This document shows positions 1 through 11,800 of a stretch of DNA of 64,000 bases, piece by piece. The translations under genes and the position numbers were made by a program. The stretch lies in assembly GCA_946811695.1 (NCBI GenBank), contig OX328125.1, positions 95,222,260 through 95,286,259 of the forward strand. The letters are read 5' to 3'. The notes under the pieces are model-generated. The model made no database searches and had not been told where the DNA came from. It worked only from the letters and a program-made list of their open reading frames with translations. The stretch is from Gonocerus acuteangulatus (lineage: Eukaryota > Arthropoda > Insecta > Hemiptera > Coreidae). Within the stretch, counting starts at the first letter, position 1. The number at the start of each line of letters is the position of its first letter.

Positions 1-229
1 TAAAATAAGAATAATATATAACGTTCATTAAATATCCTAGAAATCAAAATATTTTAAAATGCAAAGTGAATACTACAGTAAAATAACTAAAAGTCCAAAA
101 GAGATAGATAAGCAATAAATTTGTAGTTTATTAAAAAAAAAAAAAATCTTGTATTTTTTTAAATTGGTATTTATGCTATATCATAGTTCTTTGTATTTTT
201 TTATTAAATGTCAAAAATGTATTTTGCAG

Positions 230-299
230 CTGAGGAGGAGTGATAGGAAAGTGCTGAAAGCACTCAGCGGAATAAAAACTCGTGTGGGAAAGGGACTTG
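230..299 (+). CDS. Possible internal exon of an unrecognised gene
   Basis: A T-rich stretch ends in ttttgcag and is followed by an open stretch reading L-R-R-S-D-R-K-V-L-K-A-L-S-G-I-K, rich in basic residues. It would end at a weak donor (CTTG then GTTCTT) in phase 1, and the acceptor at 1653 has exactly the complementary phase. Codon usage looks coding against AT-rich surroundings. I do not recognise the protein and the donor is poor, so this is only a candidate. Confidence 0.28.
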
Positions 300-1652
300 G
301 TTCTTATCCCTTTGTACTACTTTTTTTTTGTCATAAATCATTGTTTTATGGTAAGAACTTGCACACTTTTGCTGCCTTGCGACATCATTTAAAACAAGGC
401 TAGAAGTAGGTGGTTTCAAATACATAATCCTTTTTGGGATTATTATTATTTAATTCATTAAAAAGCAAAATTTAACTAATAGAGCATCTAATGGCAAATG
501 CTTGGCCTCTAAAGTAATTTTTAAAAAAATCGGGCAGTAAAATATATAAATAGTCAATGTAATGCCTTTTTTTAAACAAATTATAAATATATGACTGTGA
601 AAACTGGTTGCCCAATTATTCTACCTTAAATGGTTGTTCCTGCTAATTTAGTTAAAGAAAGGTTGTATTCTATAATGATTAGTAATTTCACACGTTTCTT
701 GCCTTCAATTCGTGATAGCTAAAATTGCTAACTTTTTAATATTAATAAAAAAGGATATTATTTTTTCTGTGCCAAACAAAAGGCACTTCCCATATAAATA
801 ACACAGTTTAAAAGTGTTACCTCTGAGATTGAACAGCCGACTTAAGGGGTTACATGGGTTTTGAGCGGGAAAAAAACAAACAGGTTTTCTAGATCATTTT
901 TTCATCAAACTAAATTAATTAATTACTCTAATCTGTGTTATTTCAAATATTAATAACTCATACTTTTTAAAAATGGCATTCTGAGCTAATCTGCCGAAAG
1001 AAAGTACCCTTATGTTACACAAGATAACTTCTGAACAAATTTTTTCTGTTAGTAGGTAGTTATAGCTCAGGATTGAATGAAGGATTTTTGGAAAAATAAT
1101 GAAATTGGAAATCCTAATTAAAATTTGGCTAAGCATTAAATTTCTTGAGGTAAAGTAGCATTTCTGAATACTTTAACAGAGAAAAAAGGGAGATTTCAGA
1201 CATTTCTGAATGTGGATTTCGTTATGTAGTATTTTCGTAAAAATTATGTATAAAACATGATATAATAGTGAACAAGTCTTTGTCGTTTGTGTTATTATTT
1301 TCAAACTCCTTCCAATAGCGTATCTGTTGATAACAGCCTGCTAGTATGCACGTCAATTGCTTTGCCGGTGTAGTGTTCGTTCCTAAAGGCTGTCTAAGCT
1401 ATAGATATTTTTATAAACATTTTTTATATAAAATGATATGGACTAAAAATTGATCATTCATTGTTGTTTTGTTATAAATTAGAAATGCAACAATTTGTGG
1501 GTATATATTTCATATACATTGGTTTCGATAAGGCGTAATGTATTTATTAAATTTTCTTGCTGGTTTTGGTCAACATTCTTGTTTGTGCTTAGTCTGTCGC
1601 CAGCGGTGGTAGAGTTACATAGTCTCTTCCACATTTCAACAAATATCTTTAG
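300..1652. other. AT-rich sequence, no recognised feature
   Basis: Open frames here are short and biased by A/T runs. If the flanking exon candidates are real, this is an intron of about 1.35 kb. Confidence 0.4.
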
Positions 1653-1825
1653 ATCTCTCAGATATCCAAGAAGTGGGAGGAGATGAGCAGTCTGAAAAAA
1701 ATCTTTTAATGCAGAAAGAAATTCACCGAAGTAACAGGACCACCACTGATAGCAGAAGGGGCATAAACAATGATATTGGCGTTATGGATGTCTTAAAAAA
1801 AAATAATCAAATGTTGCTTCAGTAA
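1653..1825 (+). CDS. Possible terminal exon of an unrecognised gene
   Basis: After an acceptor-like aatatctttag, a frame stays open for 57 codons to TAA at 1823. Its composition is protein-like and hydrophilic (D-I-Q-E-V-G-G-D-E-Q-S-E, then K-E-I-H-R-S-N-R-T-T-T, ending K-K-N-N-Q-M-L-L-Q). The first two bases complete a codon left open by the candidate exon at 230-299. A polyadenylation signal AATAAA lies at 1928-1933, about 100 bp past the stop. This would be the 3' end of a gene convergent with TASP1. I cannot name the family; a chance open frame remains possible. Confidence 0.35.
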
Positions 1826-2352
1826 ATTATTTTACAGTTTTAATATTTTTTTTTTATTGTTAAGAAAAATCCTAATCTAGGAACTCTCTGTTATTTACTT
1901 GCAGGCCAAGATTTTATATAATCACTAAATAAAAATGCACAATAAATTGTATATTTAAAGAGTGATAATAATTACGTAGAAGGTAATCATGACTTATTCT
2001 TTCCAATAGTTTTATTATTATGGGCATAGTTGAATCACCAATCATTATATATCAAGTTAAAAATTAATACATTTCAAAATAGAATACAGAACTATTTTTC
2101 CAAGCTGGTACTAAGACTATGCCATCCGTCCAATAATTAGCCCAAGTTTTGTATTACAGTAAAGAATAAGCCATTTTGAGCTGTTACTAACAATAATTTT
2201 GTACTAATTTGAACACTTTGTAATCATCAATTTACTAATTGAATCAAGTTGGACAATATGCTTGCGTTTTCTCATTATAATAGGGAATCATATAAGCTTT
2301 ACTTTATTAATTAATAATGATATGTGGATAGTTGGCTGAGGTAATAAGAATC
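1826..2352. other. AT-rich intergenic sequence
   Basis: Apart from the AATAAA at 1928 I see no structure: no inverted repeats, no coding signal. Confidence 0.4.
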
Positions 2353-3480
2353 CAAGAAATGGTTGATATTAGGCTGGAGACAATGTAAGATTTTCAGAAA
2401 AATCTATATTTCTAATGATTCAGCATGCTCTTTAGCAGAGTTGGGCATAATCATGATTACGATTATAATCTCAGACCCTGGAGATAAGATTATGATTACG
2501 ATTATAATCGTTTTTCCAAGAGTAATTATGCTTCAAATCCTTGGTTATAGTTACACTAAAAATCACAACATTTTTCTGTAATTACACTCGTAATCACCAC
2601 ATTTTTCTGCAGTCACGACTGTAATCACAGCTGTTTCTGGGATTATGTCTGTATTTACAACTATTTTTCTGCTATTTCGACTGTAATCATAACTAATCTG
2701 TGATTACGAACGTAATCATAACCAATCTTTATTTATGAACGTAATCCCAACTTTTTCTGCAATTACCACTATAATCCCGTCTTGGGATCCTTTTTTAAAA
2801 AATAGGATACTATTACCAGATTCCTATCAGTAGGTCTCAACTCTTCATATGACTCTTATTATCTTGACCTGAATTTTTTTTTCCAATTCTCCTACTCAGG
2901 AGTGTGTTGTGTTTTGAGACTTTTCAGTCGTAATTACAGAAAAAGATGTGATTAAAGTTATAGTTGAAGAAAAATAGTTGTAAATACAGGCATAATCACA
3001 GAAACAGCTGTAATTACAGAAACGTGTTTTGATTGCAGTATTTATTACCGAAAAATGTTGTGATTACAGTCGTAATTACTGAAAAATGTTGTGATTACGA
3101 TTGTGATTATAACCAAAGATGTGATTACAGGTGTAAACGTAATCACTCTTGTAATTACGATTATAATTTTAATCATATCTCCAGGGTCTGTGATTGCAAT
3201 CGTAATCATATCTTGAAAGCATGTGATTATAATCATAATCGTAATTATGATTATGCCCAACTGTGCCCTTTGGCAGCCTTCTTCCAAATGGCACAGGCAG
3301 GACCTAGGCAACAAATGCCTACGTTATGGGGAACTTATCTATGGAACCAAAAAGTTATCAGGGCTTTCCTCCATCACCTAGGCATTTGTTGATAAAGAAG
3401 GCTGCCAAAAAGTTCAAAATATAGATTTTTCTGGAAAAAAATGACGTTTTCTCTTAGCCAAATCCTAACCATTCCTTGAC
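2353..3480. repeat. Inverted-repeat element (family T), host of a nested MITE
   Basis: The left arm (about 2353-2415) and the right arm (about 3412-3480, reverse complement) match imperfectly over 60-70 bp. Shared segments are AATGGTT..TT.GGCT and AGAAAAATCTATATTT. The same arm sequence occurs at 12140-12215 and 13505-13590, so this is a dispersed family. The hAT-type MITE at 2436-3265 is inserted in it. Next to the right arm, GGCAGCCTTCTT (3272) and AAGAAGGCTGCC (3396) form a second dyad. No coding capacity is seen. Confidence 0.5.
2436..3265. mobile_element. hAT-type MITE with GATTAC-dyad core (copy 1)
   Basis: The ends are CAGAGTTGGGCATAATCAT and, inverted, CACAGTTGGGCATAATCAT. Flanks CTCTTTAG (2428-2435) and CCCTTTGG (3266-3273) agree at 6 of 8 positions, consistent with a decayed 8-bp duplication. 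The interior is built almost wholly from diverged GTAATTAC / GATTACGATTATAATC dyads, so it could fold back on itself. A second, shorter copy lies at 44145-44394. Open frames within it come from this low-complexity core. Confidence 0.6.
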
Positions 3481-4044
3481 TTTTTTTTTTTTTTTTTTTT
3501 TATTAAATTCAGTATTTCAAAATTCATTATAACTTATTACATTCTAATTTATGAACTACATATTCCAATTATAGACTGATAGTCAGTAATCTCCAATTTT
3601 TACCTATAAATATATTGGGTCCTTTATGTATTACCAGGATTTTATGTTTATTTCTTCCTTTATTGGTGCTCTGTAATATATTGTTTTTAATTTTCTTTAA
3701 ATCTTGTTTATTTTCAAGAATTGTACTTAAAATGCTGTTTTTATATTAAGCATTGTTCTTGTGATAGTTTTAATTAATGCACTGAAACCAAGAAAGATAC
3801 CTTTAGTTTCTAAGCACATTGAAGCACCGTATTAATTGTAATTCTAACATTTTTATCCCACTTAGTTAACAATTCGTTAGTTATTAAGACATAATGACCT
3901 AAGGATTCATTCCTCTGAGTTACAATAGTAAATTAAAAGGTAAAAGGACTAAAATAGAGGACTCAGTTGTCCTATTGTGATTTTTTTACTTATAAATTTT
4001 ATACATTTATTAACATTTTTAATAAAAATGTGATGGTTGGTTGA
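3481..4044. other. T-run and AT-rich sequence
   Basis: A run of about 22 T starts at 3480. The remainder shows no coding or repeat structure that I can recognise. Confidence 0.4.
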
Positions 4045-4245
4045 ATTAGTTTGATTTTTTTTTTTTTTTATTTGCCCTCCTTTCTGCCAAATATTGGCTC
4101 AGTTGTGTTAGATCACTCATCAGCTCCTTGTCTGAATTTGACCTTCTTTTTTTTTGAGTAAAACTTATTCTAAAGAAAAGCCAACTCTCATAGTGGGAAT
4201 AAAACCAACAACCCCAAGCACCCACAGCCCTCCTATTTTTATTTA
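4045..4245 (-). repeat. Diverged tRNA-like SINE (family C), minus strand
   Basis: Read on the minus strand, this has GGTTGTTGGTTTTATTCCCA followed by GTTGGCTTTTCTTTAGAA. It corresponds to the GGTTCGATTTCC.. GGTGGCTTTTCTTTC block of the better copy at 44930-45100. The poly-A side is the T run near 4055-4069. The identification rests on the shared block only. Confidence 0.4.
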
Positions 4246-4581
4246 AAAAATTGGGGGAAAACACAGACACACATTTTAAGTACCAGAAGAGAAAATTAGG
4301 TTTTCAGAATAATAAAATGTATAAAAAAAAGCAAAAAAAAAAATTGTTTTTATTATATACTTTTGGCCTATAACAGTAATAAAATATTAGAAAGCAAATA
4401 TCCTAAGAATGTATTCTCAACAAAAATTCACTAAAATAGCTTCCTTTAGTTAAGTGAAATGAAATCTTCTCCTGAAGCCAGCTCAAATCCATTCTCATTC
4501 AATTTGCTCACATGTCACGAATAATCAAAACTTCCTATTAAAAAAAAAATGATGATTTAAATGTTTACATAAAAATGTAAT

Positions 4582-4755
4582 TTTTTTTTTATGGCGCATC
4601 AACAAATCATGGCTATTAGCGCCGAAATCCAGGGTGCAGCCAGGAATTTTCTCAGCGAGCCCTGAATGAGAAAATTTCTGGCGCAGGTGGGGATCGAACC
4701 CGCCATCTCCCGCTTATGAATCTAGCGCGCTAGCCACTAGGCCACGGGAGACCCC
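4582..4755 (-). mobile_element. tRNA-derived SINE (family A, copy 1)
   Basis: On the minus strand the head begins GGTCTCCCGTGGCCTAGTGG (A-box-like) and contains the B-box GGTTCGATCCC, as in a tRNA. The body ends in a hairpin tail (GGCGC at 4593-4597 pairing with GCGCC at 4619-4623 on the plus strand) and poly-A (the T run at 4582-4590). Perfect 14-bp duplications CATAAAAATGTAAT flank it at 4568-4581 and 4756-4769. It is a retroposed SINE and not a functional tRNA gene. Its tail is shared with the 5S-headed SINEs in this window. Confidence 0.88.
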
Positions 4756-4769
4756 CATAAAAATGTAAT

Positions 4770-5425
4770 CTTCACAAAATAAACATATTTTATTTATTCA
4801 TTGATGGCATTTAAAACTATATACACTACTAATCTTTATTTTGAAAAAGTGGCATGTTTTTGAAAACACGTTTTAACCAAGAAGTAGCAACTTTATATAT
4901 ATTTTTATTAATCCGTTACATACAACAACTAATTATAATTAACAGGATTAAAAATAATTTTAAGATCACAAAACCAGTTTAGATCATTTTTTAATGAAGC
5001 AATTTGATAGCAATCAATCAAAATTATAATGCACTTTTGGCTTATAAATTAATGTTCTCTAAAATAAATGGTTTTTGATCAACTTTGAAAATGGATGTTG
5101 ATGGAGATCGGTTTTAAAAAGCACCGCACTCCTCAATTGTTTTATTTTTTCTATTGTTAAACTGATAAAAATTGTTTTTGTTTTTTTTGTTGTTTTTTTC
5201 TAATTGCTCCGAGGAAGTTTTGTAATAAAAAAAAAAAGAATTGACTGCACTAATATTTTTTTTGTAATCACTCTGATGAAGGTATGTAATACTACTAAAA
5301 ATAAAATAGACCACTAGTTTTTATTTTTAATCACTCTGATGAAAGTTTTAATACAAAAAAAATATGACTCCTCTGTTTGATTTCTTTTCTAATTGCTCTG
5401 ATGAACGTTTGTAATTCAAATCAAA
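4770..5425. repeat. AT-rich sequence with degenerate tandem units
   Basis: From about 5195 to 5425 a motif like TTTTCTAATTGCTCTGATGAA plus GTTTGTAAT recurs about four times, at roughly 60-100 bp spacing, with A-rich spacers. The part before 5195 shows nothing I can name. Confidence 0.4.
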
Positions 5426-5429
5426 ATCA

Positions 5430-5735
5430 GTCCTGTAACAGGCGACAAGGGGCCAAACAGGCACATACTGCAGTGTTATCTGATTCTTCACCATATGGCA
5501 CACTAGGAAGATAGCGTGGTCAATACTATGCTCGGGCCACCCGATTTTCCTGTTTGTATGTACCCACTGAAGGCTAAGTAAGCCTAGGGACGGTCTGACA
5601 CTACCCCCTGCTCCGACTCTGACACTAGAAGATAAGAGCTTTAGTGCGCATCCAAATTTTAAACTCGGACCCTACAGAACATGAGCCGAGTGCTCTTCCT
5701 CTGAGCCAGACTCACCGCTTGCATTACAAACTACT
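5430..5735 (-). repeat. tRNA-like SINE (family B, copy 1)
   Basis: On the minus strand, TGGCTCAGAGGAAGAGCACT resembles a tRNA A-box region, followed by a degraded B-box (GGTCCGAGTTTA). The 3' half (CTAGTGTGCCAT, then AGAATCAGATAA, then TGTTTGGCC) matches the 3' half of the plus-strand copy at 39940-40179. No target duplication is recognisable. Confidence 0.5.
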
Positions 5736-5958
5736 GTAAACAATTTGTCCTTTAACTTTATTCTTTATTCAATGATATGTCTGAACTCAAAACCTCTCAG
5801 GTAAACTTATGAATAAATTAATAAAGTAACATTTCAGGGGGAAAATCAAGAACAATCAAAATCTTAAGACCACAATAAAAACTATAAGTGTCAGTAGATA
5901 CCCCAGGAATTAGGAAGAACACGTCTCTATTCTGAAGCACTCCCTGTTCCTAAAATTA

Positions 5959-8456
5959 CACAGGTCTACAACCAAAAATTTGATTTGATGATTTTGGCTA
6001 ATCTCTGTGTTTCTCGGTGTGCTGAGGCCGAGAATGAAGTCCGTTTTTCTCTATCACGTACAGATTTTTTTCAAATCCGTAGAACATAATATACCTGCTA
6101 TACACATAAATTTGGTAAGAAGTAGGTTTTTTTTTTTTTTTCCAAACGATTTCTCTTTTTATAAACAGACATCTTTCACTAGGTGGTGTAGGCAATGACT
6201 CCCTCAGTAGATGTTGTAGGCCTGAGGGTGTCTAGGCACGACCTGTTCAGACAGGAACGTACTTGTTTGGTCTCAGATGTCACCGTCTGAAGCTAAACGA
6301 GATTGAAACTGTTGTATCAGGAACTTGGAGCTAAATTTCTGTTCATTCTCTCAGTTCAGTAGTATCAACTGAAGTGAACACATATTCACTGAGGTCTCTT
6401 AGTTGTGTCAAAGTGATTAAGAACGTATTTTAAGGTTTGAAAGTGCATTTAGACAAAATGTCTCATCGTCGTTGTGTTACCAGTCCAGACTACTTCTGTT
6501 TTATCTGTGGTGAGTACACAGTTAAGAAATACCAACGAAATATAACAGGTTTTGTCAAAAATGTATATTATGCATATTTTGGCTTGAGAATGGGAGATCA
6601 AGATAAAGTGTGGGCTCCTCACTAAGTATGCCATAGCTGCGTAGAAAAACTTCGCTTATGGTACAAAGGAGAGTTAAAATCTTTTGGATTTGCTATCCCA
6701 ATGATGTGGAGGGAGCAAAAAAAAACACGTTAATGACTGTTACTTTTGTAATTGTCATGTTCAAGGCTATAATTCCAAAAATCATAAGCTCATTAACTAC
6801 CCTAATGTGGAATCTGCTAGTCGTCCGGTACCACACGGTCCTGGATTGACAGTTCCTCAGCCCCCTCGTGACTTGGGCAGTATAGATAGGGAAGCTAATA
6901 GAGAAGACTGTATGTCGGAGAGCGATGAAGTACACAGTGAGTTCAAAGCAAGCAGTTCAGAAGATGAACCTCAGCTTATTTCTCAACAGGAGTTGAACGA
7001 CTTAGTGAGAGATCTTGGACTTCCAAAAGATGCAGCTCAGTTACTTGGCTCCCGTCTTAAAAACAAAAATTTATTACAGCCAGGCACTTCTTTTTCATGG
7101 TATCGACACCGTGAAGCAGTTTTTGTTCCTTACTTTGCTCTGGATGAGAATCTTATTTATTGCAAAGACATTCTTGGTCTGATGGGTCAATTTGGTATAC
7201 AATATGACCCGATTCATTGGCGTCTATTCATAGACTCATCAAAGCGAAGTCTAAAGGCTGTTTTGTTGCACAATGGCAATACTTATGCTTCAGTTCCAGT
7301 TGGCCATTCGGTACATTTAAAAGAAACATACGAAAATTTGTCATTAGTTCTCGAACGAATTCATTATAATGAGCATAACTGGTTGATATGTGGAGACTTG
7401 AAAGTACTTACTATGCTCTTAGGTCAGCAATCAGGGTACACCAAGTTCCCTTGTTTTTTATGTTTATGGGATAGCCGAGACAGAAATTCCCATTGGAACA
7501 ACAAAGACTGGCCATCACGAGGAGCTCTGTCGCCAGGCCAAAAAAATGTAATTAGGAGAAGTTTGGTTCCTTCTGACAAAACCCTGCTACCTCCTCTACA
7601 CATAAAGCTAGGGCTGATAAAACAATTCGTAAAGTCTCTCAATAAAGAAGGTGAATGTTTTAAGTACTTATGCTCCAAGTTCCCACGATTAAGTGATGCA
7701 AAGCTAAAAGAGGGGATCTTTGTAGGCCCAGATATTCGGAAACTTTTCACAGATCCACATTTCACTCAGACCATGAATGAGAAGGAGAAGGAAGCTTGGA
7801 ATTCTTTTAAAGATGTTGTTGAGAAGTTCCTTGGTAACGTGAAGGATCCCAACTACAGAAGTATCGTGGAACGCATGTTGAAGGCATTTCAATTACAAGG
7901 TTGCAACATGAGTTTGAAGGTTCACTTCTTACATTCGCATGTGGACTATTTTCCGGAAAACTTAGGGGAAGTAAGTGAAGAACAAGGGGAAAGGTTCCAT
8001 CACGACATCCAGGAAATGGAACGTAGGTATCAGGGCAAATGGAACGTAAACATGATGGCTGACTATTGTTGGATGCTGCAGCGTGAATCATCTGAAGAGT
8101 CCTACAGCCGGAAACGAACACGGAGAAATTTTCAAGAGAAAAAAATACGTTTTCATAAAAATAATAACTAAATATGCCACTGTTAATTCTGAAGCTGTTA
8201 TTTCTACACATTTATGTATTTTGTACAGTAAACAACATTGAAATAACTAAAAGATCATGGAAATAAATGAAAACTCTTATTCTCCAATTCTGTTTTCTTT
8301 TAATGGTAGTACCTCTGCCCTTACTTGAGATTGAACAATTTCCTTACGCGATAGAGAGGTACTGACCTCATGTTCGGCTTCAGCACGCCAAGGAGCATAG
8401 AGATTGACCAAAATCATCAAATCAAATTTCAGAAAGATTATTTTTGTAGACCTGTG
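5959..8456 (+). mobile_element. DNA transposon with ~120 bp TIRs, superfamily unassigned
   Basis: Terminal inverted repeats of about 120 bp run from 5959 inward and from 8456 inward. Both begin CACAGGTCTACA and share AAATTTGATTTGATGATTTT and a later GTGCTGA.GCCGA. TTA occurs directly outside each end (5956-5958, 8457-8459), consistent with a 3-bp target duplication. CAC termini with short duplications recall CMC-type (CACTA/Mirage/Chapaev) elements, but I cannot confirm that from the protein. The element carries one decayed transposase-like gene. It lies downstream of the TASP1 stop codon. Confidence 0.72.
6458..8171 (+). pseudogene. Transposase-like gene with N-terminal zinc finger, broken
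   Basis: The reading frame starts at ATG 6458 with a cysteine-rich domain (CFICG, later C-H-S-C-V-E-K-L, then C-Y-F-C-N-C-H). It is interrupted by TAA at 6623 and by an indel in the A run near 6719-6726. After that, one frame is open for 454 codons to TAA 8171. Counting from V at 6807, candidate RNase-H-fold acidic residues are D143 (F-I-D-S-S-K), D197 (C-G-D-L-K-V, followed by C-F-L-C) and E395 (E-Q-G-E-R-F-H-H-D). I recall similar multi-copy uncharacterised proteins in many arthropod genomes. The location between long TIRs supports a transposase; the triad assignment is inference. Confidence 0.7.
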
Positions 8457-8599
8457 TTATCCACTAGGTGTCTTCTAGGATATATATGGAGCAGCATGAA
8501 CATATTCATTTGATCTTTCATATTCATATTGATATTTGATCTTTGGTTCGTTTTAAGTATCCCTGATAAATATTACTCCATGAAACGGAACAGTTCTCC
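8457..8599. other. Short AT-rich intergenic sequence
   Basis: No feature is recognised between the transposon end and the Penelope-like fragment. Confidence 0.4.
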
Positions 8600-8745
8600 C
8601 TCTCCTCCATAGCCCTGAAGAAGGCTTGTATGTCAAACCGAAACATGGCAGAAATATAACTCATTTTAGTTATAAAATGTAGTTTTATTCAACACATGAC
8701 CGAACCCCAATTATCTACACCTTCTCTGATAAATATTATGTGACA
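8600..8745 (+). repeat. Penelope-like element fragment with decayed ribozyme core
   Basis: The block AGCCCTGAAGAAGGCTTG, CAAACCGAAAC, then AAAATGTAGTTTTATT and GACCGAACCCCAA matches the block at 61670-61805. Together the copies suggest the ancestral pattern CTGATGA-stem-GAAAC of a hammerhead ribozyme, which is known from Penelope-like retroelements. Here the CTGATGA box reads CTGAAGA. On the minus strand TTTATT at 8684-8689 is an AATAAA, so the fragment may supply a polyadenylation signal for TASP1 about 85 bp past its stop. Confidence 0.5.
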
Positions 8746-8772
8746 AAGTAAACAAAATTGAAGTAATACCTT

Positions 8773-8844
8773 TCAACATGGGATTCCTTCTATTACAACC
8801 GTTGTGCCAGGATTTACTCCTCGGGGTAATCTGCTGATACGACT
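8773..8844 (-). CDS. TASP1: TASP1 exon 9 (C-terminus)
   Basis: The acceptor is ctatttttag at 8845 and the stop TGA is at 8775-8773. It encodes S-R-I-S-R-L-P-R-G, then V-V-I-E-G, the conserved last strand of the beta subunit. Confidence 0.9.
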   Translation of the reverse strand, partial: SRISRLPRGVNPGTTVVIEGIPC

Positions 8845-11800
8845 CTAAAAATAGAAATGTTAAAATATTTTAGAGAAAACTCAACAATGACAGAGTGAAT
8901 GTGAAAATAAATTTCTGGTATTACAAGGCTCTGAAGTAGATATTTTTCCTCATTATCCGAGATTAAATATTGAGTTACAAAATGATTTTATGGAAAGGAA
9001 TACAATCTCAGTAAACTTTATTTAAATCCTGACAATTAAGAAAAATTATCATTATTATCTTCCTTTCCATTTACATTACTCATTAAGATCTCAGCCTCGT
9101 TATCGTTACTTTGTTCGACTTCATTCACATGGTTCTCATTGCTATTTAATATTTTGCTAACGCCTGCATCTGAGCATTCTCGAATCTTGCCAGAATCTTA
9201 CCTGTGCGTGAAAAACGTCTTACTCGATCTGCAAGGATTTGAGAAGTCAATTTTATTTCAAGATTTAATTCCTTTGTACTGTTTCGCCTTGTGTAACACA
9301 TCTTTTCATGTTTGCATTTTGTGGCAAGATAGTACGCTCACATAACTGCAATATGCATACTCATATTCAATTTTCCTTTGTCCATTTTATGCATCTCTGC
9401 GTACATCTTGGCCTTTGTTTGACAAGAGCGGGAGAAGAATCACTCTCCTCCAAGCTCAAGTCAGAACCTGATTCGTTGCACAACAAAATCGCTTTTGTTG
9501 GCGTAGGTCTTACGGGCCGATACAGCATCGGGGCACCGCTCGCACTGCCTGCTGAAGTCGAGGGCTGACAATCAATTCCCTCTGGAGCAGCCCTCACTCC
9601 AGATTCGTCCAAGGCTATTTTTTTTTTTTTTTTTTTTTCTTTTCACCAATTTTAATGGGTTGTGCAATTTATACCTTCTGCCAGGTATAGCACCCAGGGA
9701 AGGTGATCTTGTGTCAGTGTAAGTGTTTAGTGTACAGTGTGTGTTGTGAGTGTGGTGGACTGTTTACTCAGGATGGGAGGGTCGTAAAGCCTCAAGCAAC
9801 TGCTTATTATTATTATAAGGTGAATTAGAGTGAAGCTTTTATTAATTAATTAAAATAGGTGATAATTGACTGTACGTTTTCCAAAAAATTTTGAGCAACA
9901 TAGTTAGATGAGCCAGACTGGCCAATGTAAATAGGATTTATTTTTAGCGCAAAGGTGGGTTTGCTAAATCAAATTTATGTTCTAATAAGCCATTCAGATT
10001 CCATTTGCAAATAACTCATATTCAATTTTAAATTGTAAAATAAGCAATAAATAATATATTCTTAATTTATTAATAATAAATTCTTAGTAAAGCAAAGTTT
10101 TGTTAATAATAATTTGGTTAATTTTCTATTTAAAAAAAAAATGGTTTTTGGATAAAAAAATGAGCTCTGTTAAACTAATTCAAAAATACTCTCATGGAAG
10201 GCAGTGGAATGATTTTGAGCACAAGCCAACAAAAAATACAGATTGTGTTGCTCTTTCATTTTCTTGTAAAGGTAAGTTTAATGTAATAAATATAAAGCGT
10301 TAAAACCCCGATATCCATTTTGAAACACTTGGTATATAATACAAAATGTTATAAGATGGTGACCCAATTTTTCACAATATATTTATATGCGGCAGTAGGT
10401 CAAATTTCAATCAACACACAACTTTCTTCACTATTCCTTTATATTCCTCTACTTCTTGACACAACTTCGGAAGCACTTAAAATAATAAATCATTGCAGCC
10501 TTTACCTTCGAGAACATTCTGTAGGCAGTGCCACATCTAGACTGGGCTTGAAGGTAAAGTCTTTAAAGATATATTATTTAAAGTGCTCCTGAAGAGGCAT
10601 CAACAAGAGCAAGAAACATGTAGAGCAATATAAAGGAATAGTGCAGAAAGATATGTTTTGATTGAAATTTGACCTTCTGCCACATATAAAAATATTAGAA
10701 AATGTTGAAATTTCTTAAGAGATGATAAAGAGAGAAGCATACCTGAGGATGGCGATCCCTACTCGACATGTAGCCTACAGCCATAGATGAGGTGGTATGA
10801 CCCCAAATGAACTCTCCCCTACCACATCGGTCAAAATCTAATCCAATTACTCCACACAGTTTTTGAGAGTGCTCACCCAAAAATGGTGAATCTGAAACAA
10901 TAATGTATATATAACAACAAAGAAATTACACAAGTGGCACAACTAAAAAAAAAAAAGCAATACAGTAAACTGGGCATATTCGTGCATTCATGGAAACTGT
11001 GTTAACTAACCAAAGATCGGCCAATGCCACAATTAAAGTTCCTGAACATTTTGCTGATTATTCAGACAGGATATGACTAGACAATGTAAAATTAAATTTA
11101 TTTAGGTTACTTCCAGTTTTATATAAAATTAAGTAGTTAAATTATACTATTGTTACAATTATAATACTAAAATAATTATATTTTAAAAGCATTTACTTTT
11201 ATATAAATAAATATAAATATTATTTTACAGAAATTAAAGAGACACTTGCTTGAAATATTCAGCTCTGCAGCTATTTCATTCCATGCTTCTGCTTTCATTA
11301 CCACATTTTTAGAATATTCATGGGAAGTATCAAACAAATACTCATATTTCCACACTATTTCAATGAATAATTCAGTTTCTTCACTCGTTTTAATAAACAG
11401 ATCGTGGCACAAATCGGTAATTTTGTACAACTGTATCGCCCGGCAAAGCCATAAAGACAAGTTTGTTGCAAAGGATCGTCTTCTGTTTGATGGGGCTAAT
11501 GCAATACTGTTTAATACAAGTAGATTATTGTATTATTGCCTGCCACCCTCGGTCAGATATCGCTGCCTGCCGCGACAGATCACGTCCTGTGTGTCCGAGT
11601 CTTAAGACAGGAAGAGTGAGTGCCCTCTGGCATACAAGCTCTGAAGCTAGGTAAATACAGTTTTCATGGTAGATAAAGAGGTATTTACCAATGTCTTTCA
11701 TTGTCATAACTGAAAAACACTGATTTTTGAGTCGTCACTTTACAAATACTAGTGCATAGACAATTTTTTAAAATTTATAATGCAGTTGATTTAATTTTCT

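Noticed and set aside
3033..3392. Protein-coding frames on both strands across 3033-3392
   Set aside because: They translate the palindromic GATTAC core of a MITE and show C/D/Y/N or I/T bias.
4680..4755. A tRNA gene on the minus strand
   Set aside because: A- and B-boxes are present, but the sequence belongs to a retroposed SINE with duplications and cannot form a complete cloverleaf acceptor stem.
6807..8171. Host gene starting at 6807
   Set aside because: The codon there is GTG; homology-like sequence continues upstream through a stop and frameshift, and TIRs flank the locus.
9367..9612. Host coding exon on the minus strand
   Set aside because: Serine/glutamate-rich frame with no recognisable splice borders or family; next to a long T run.
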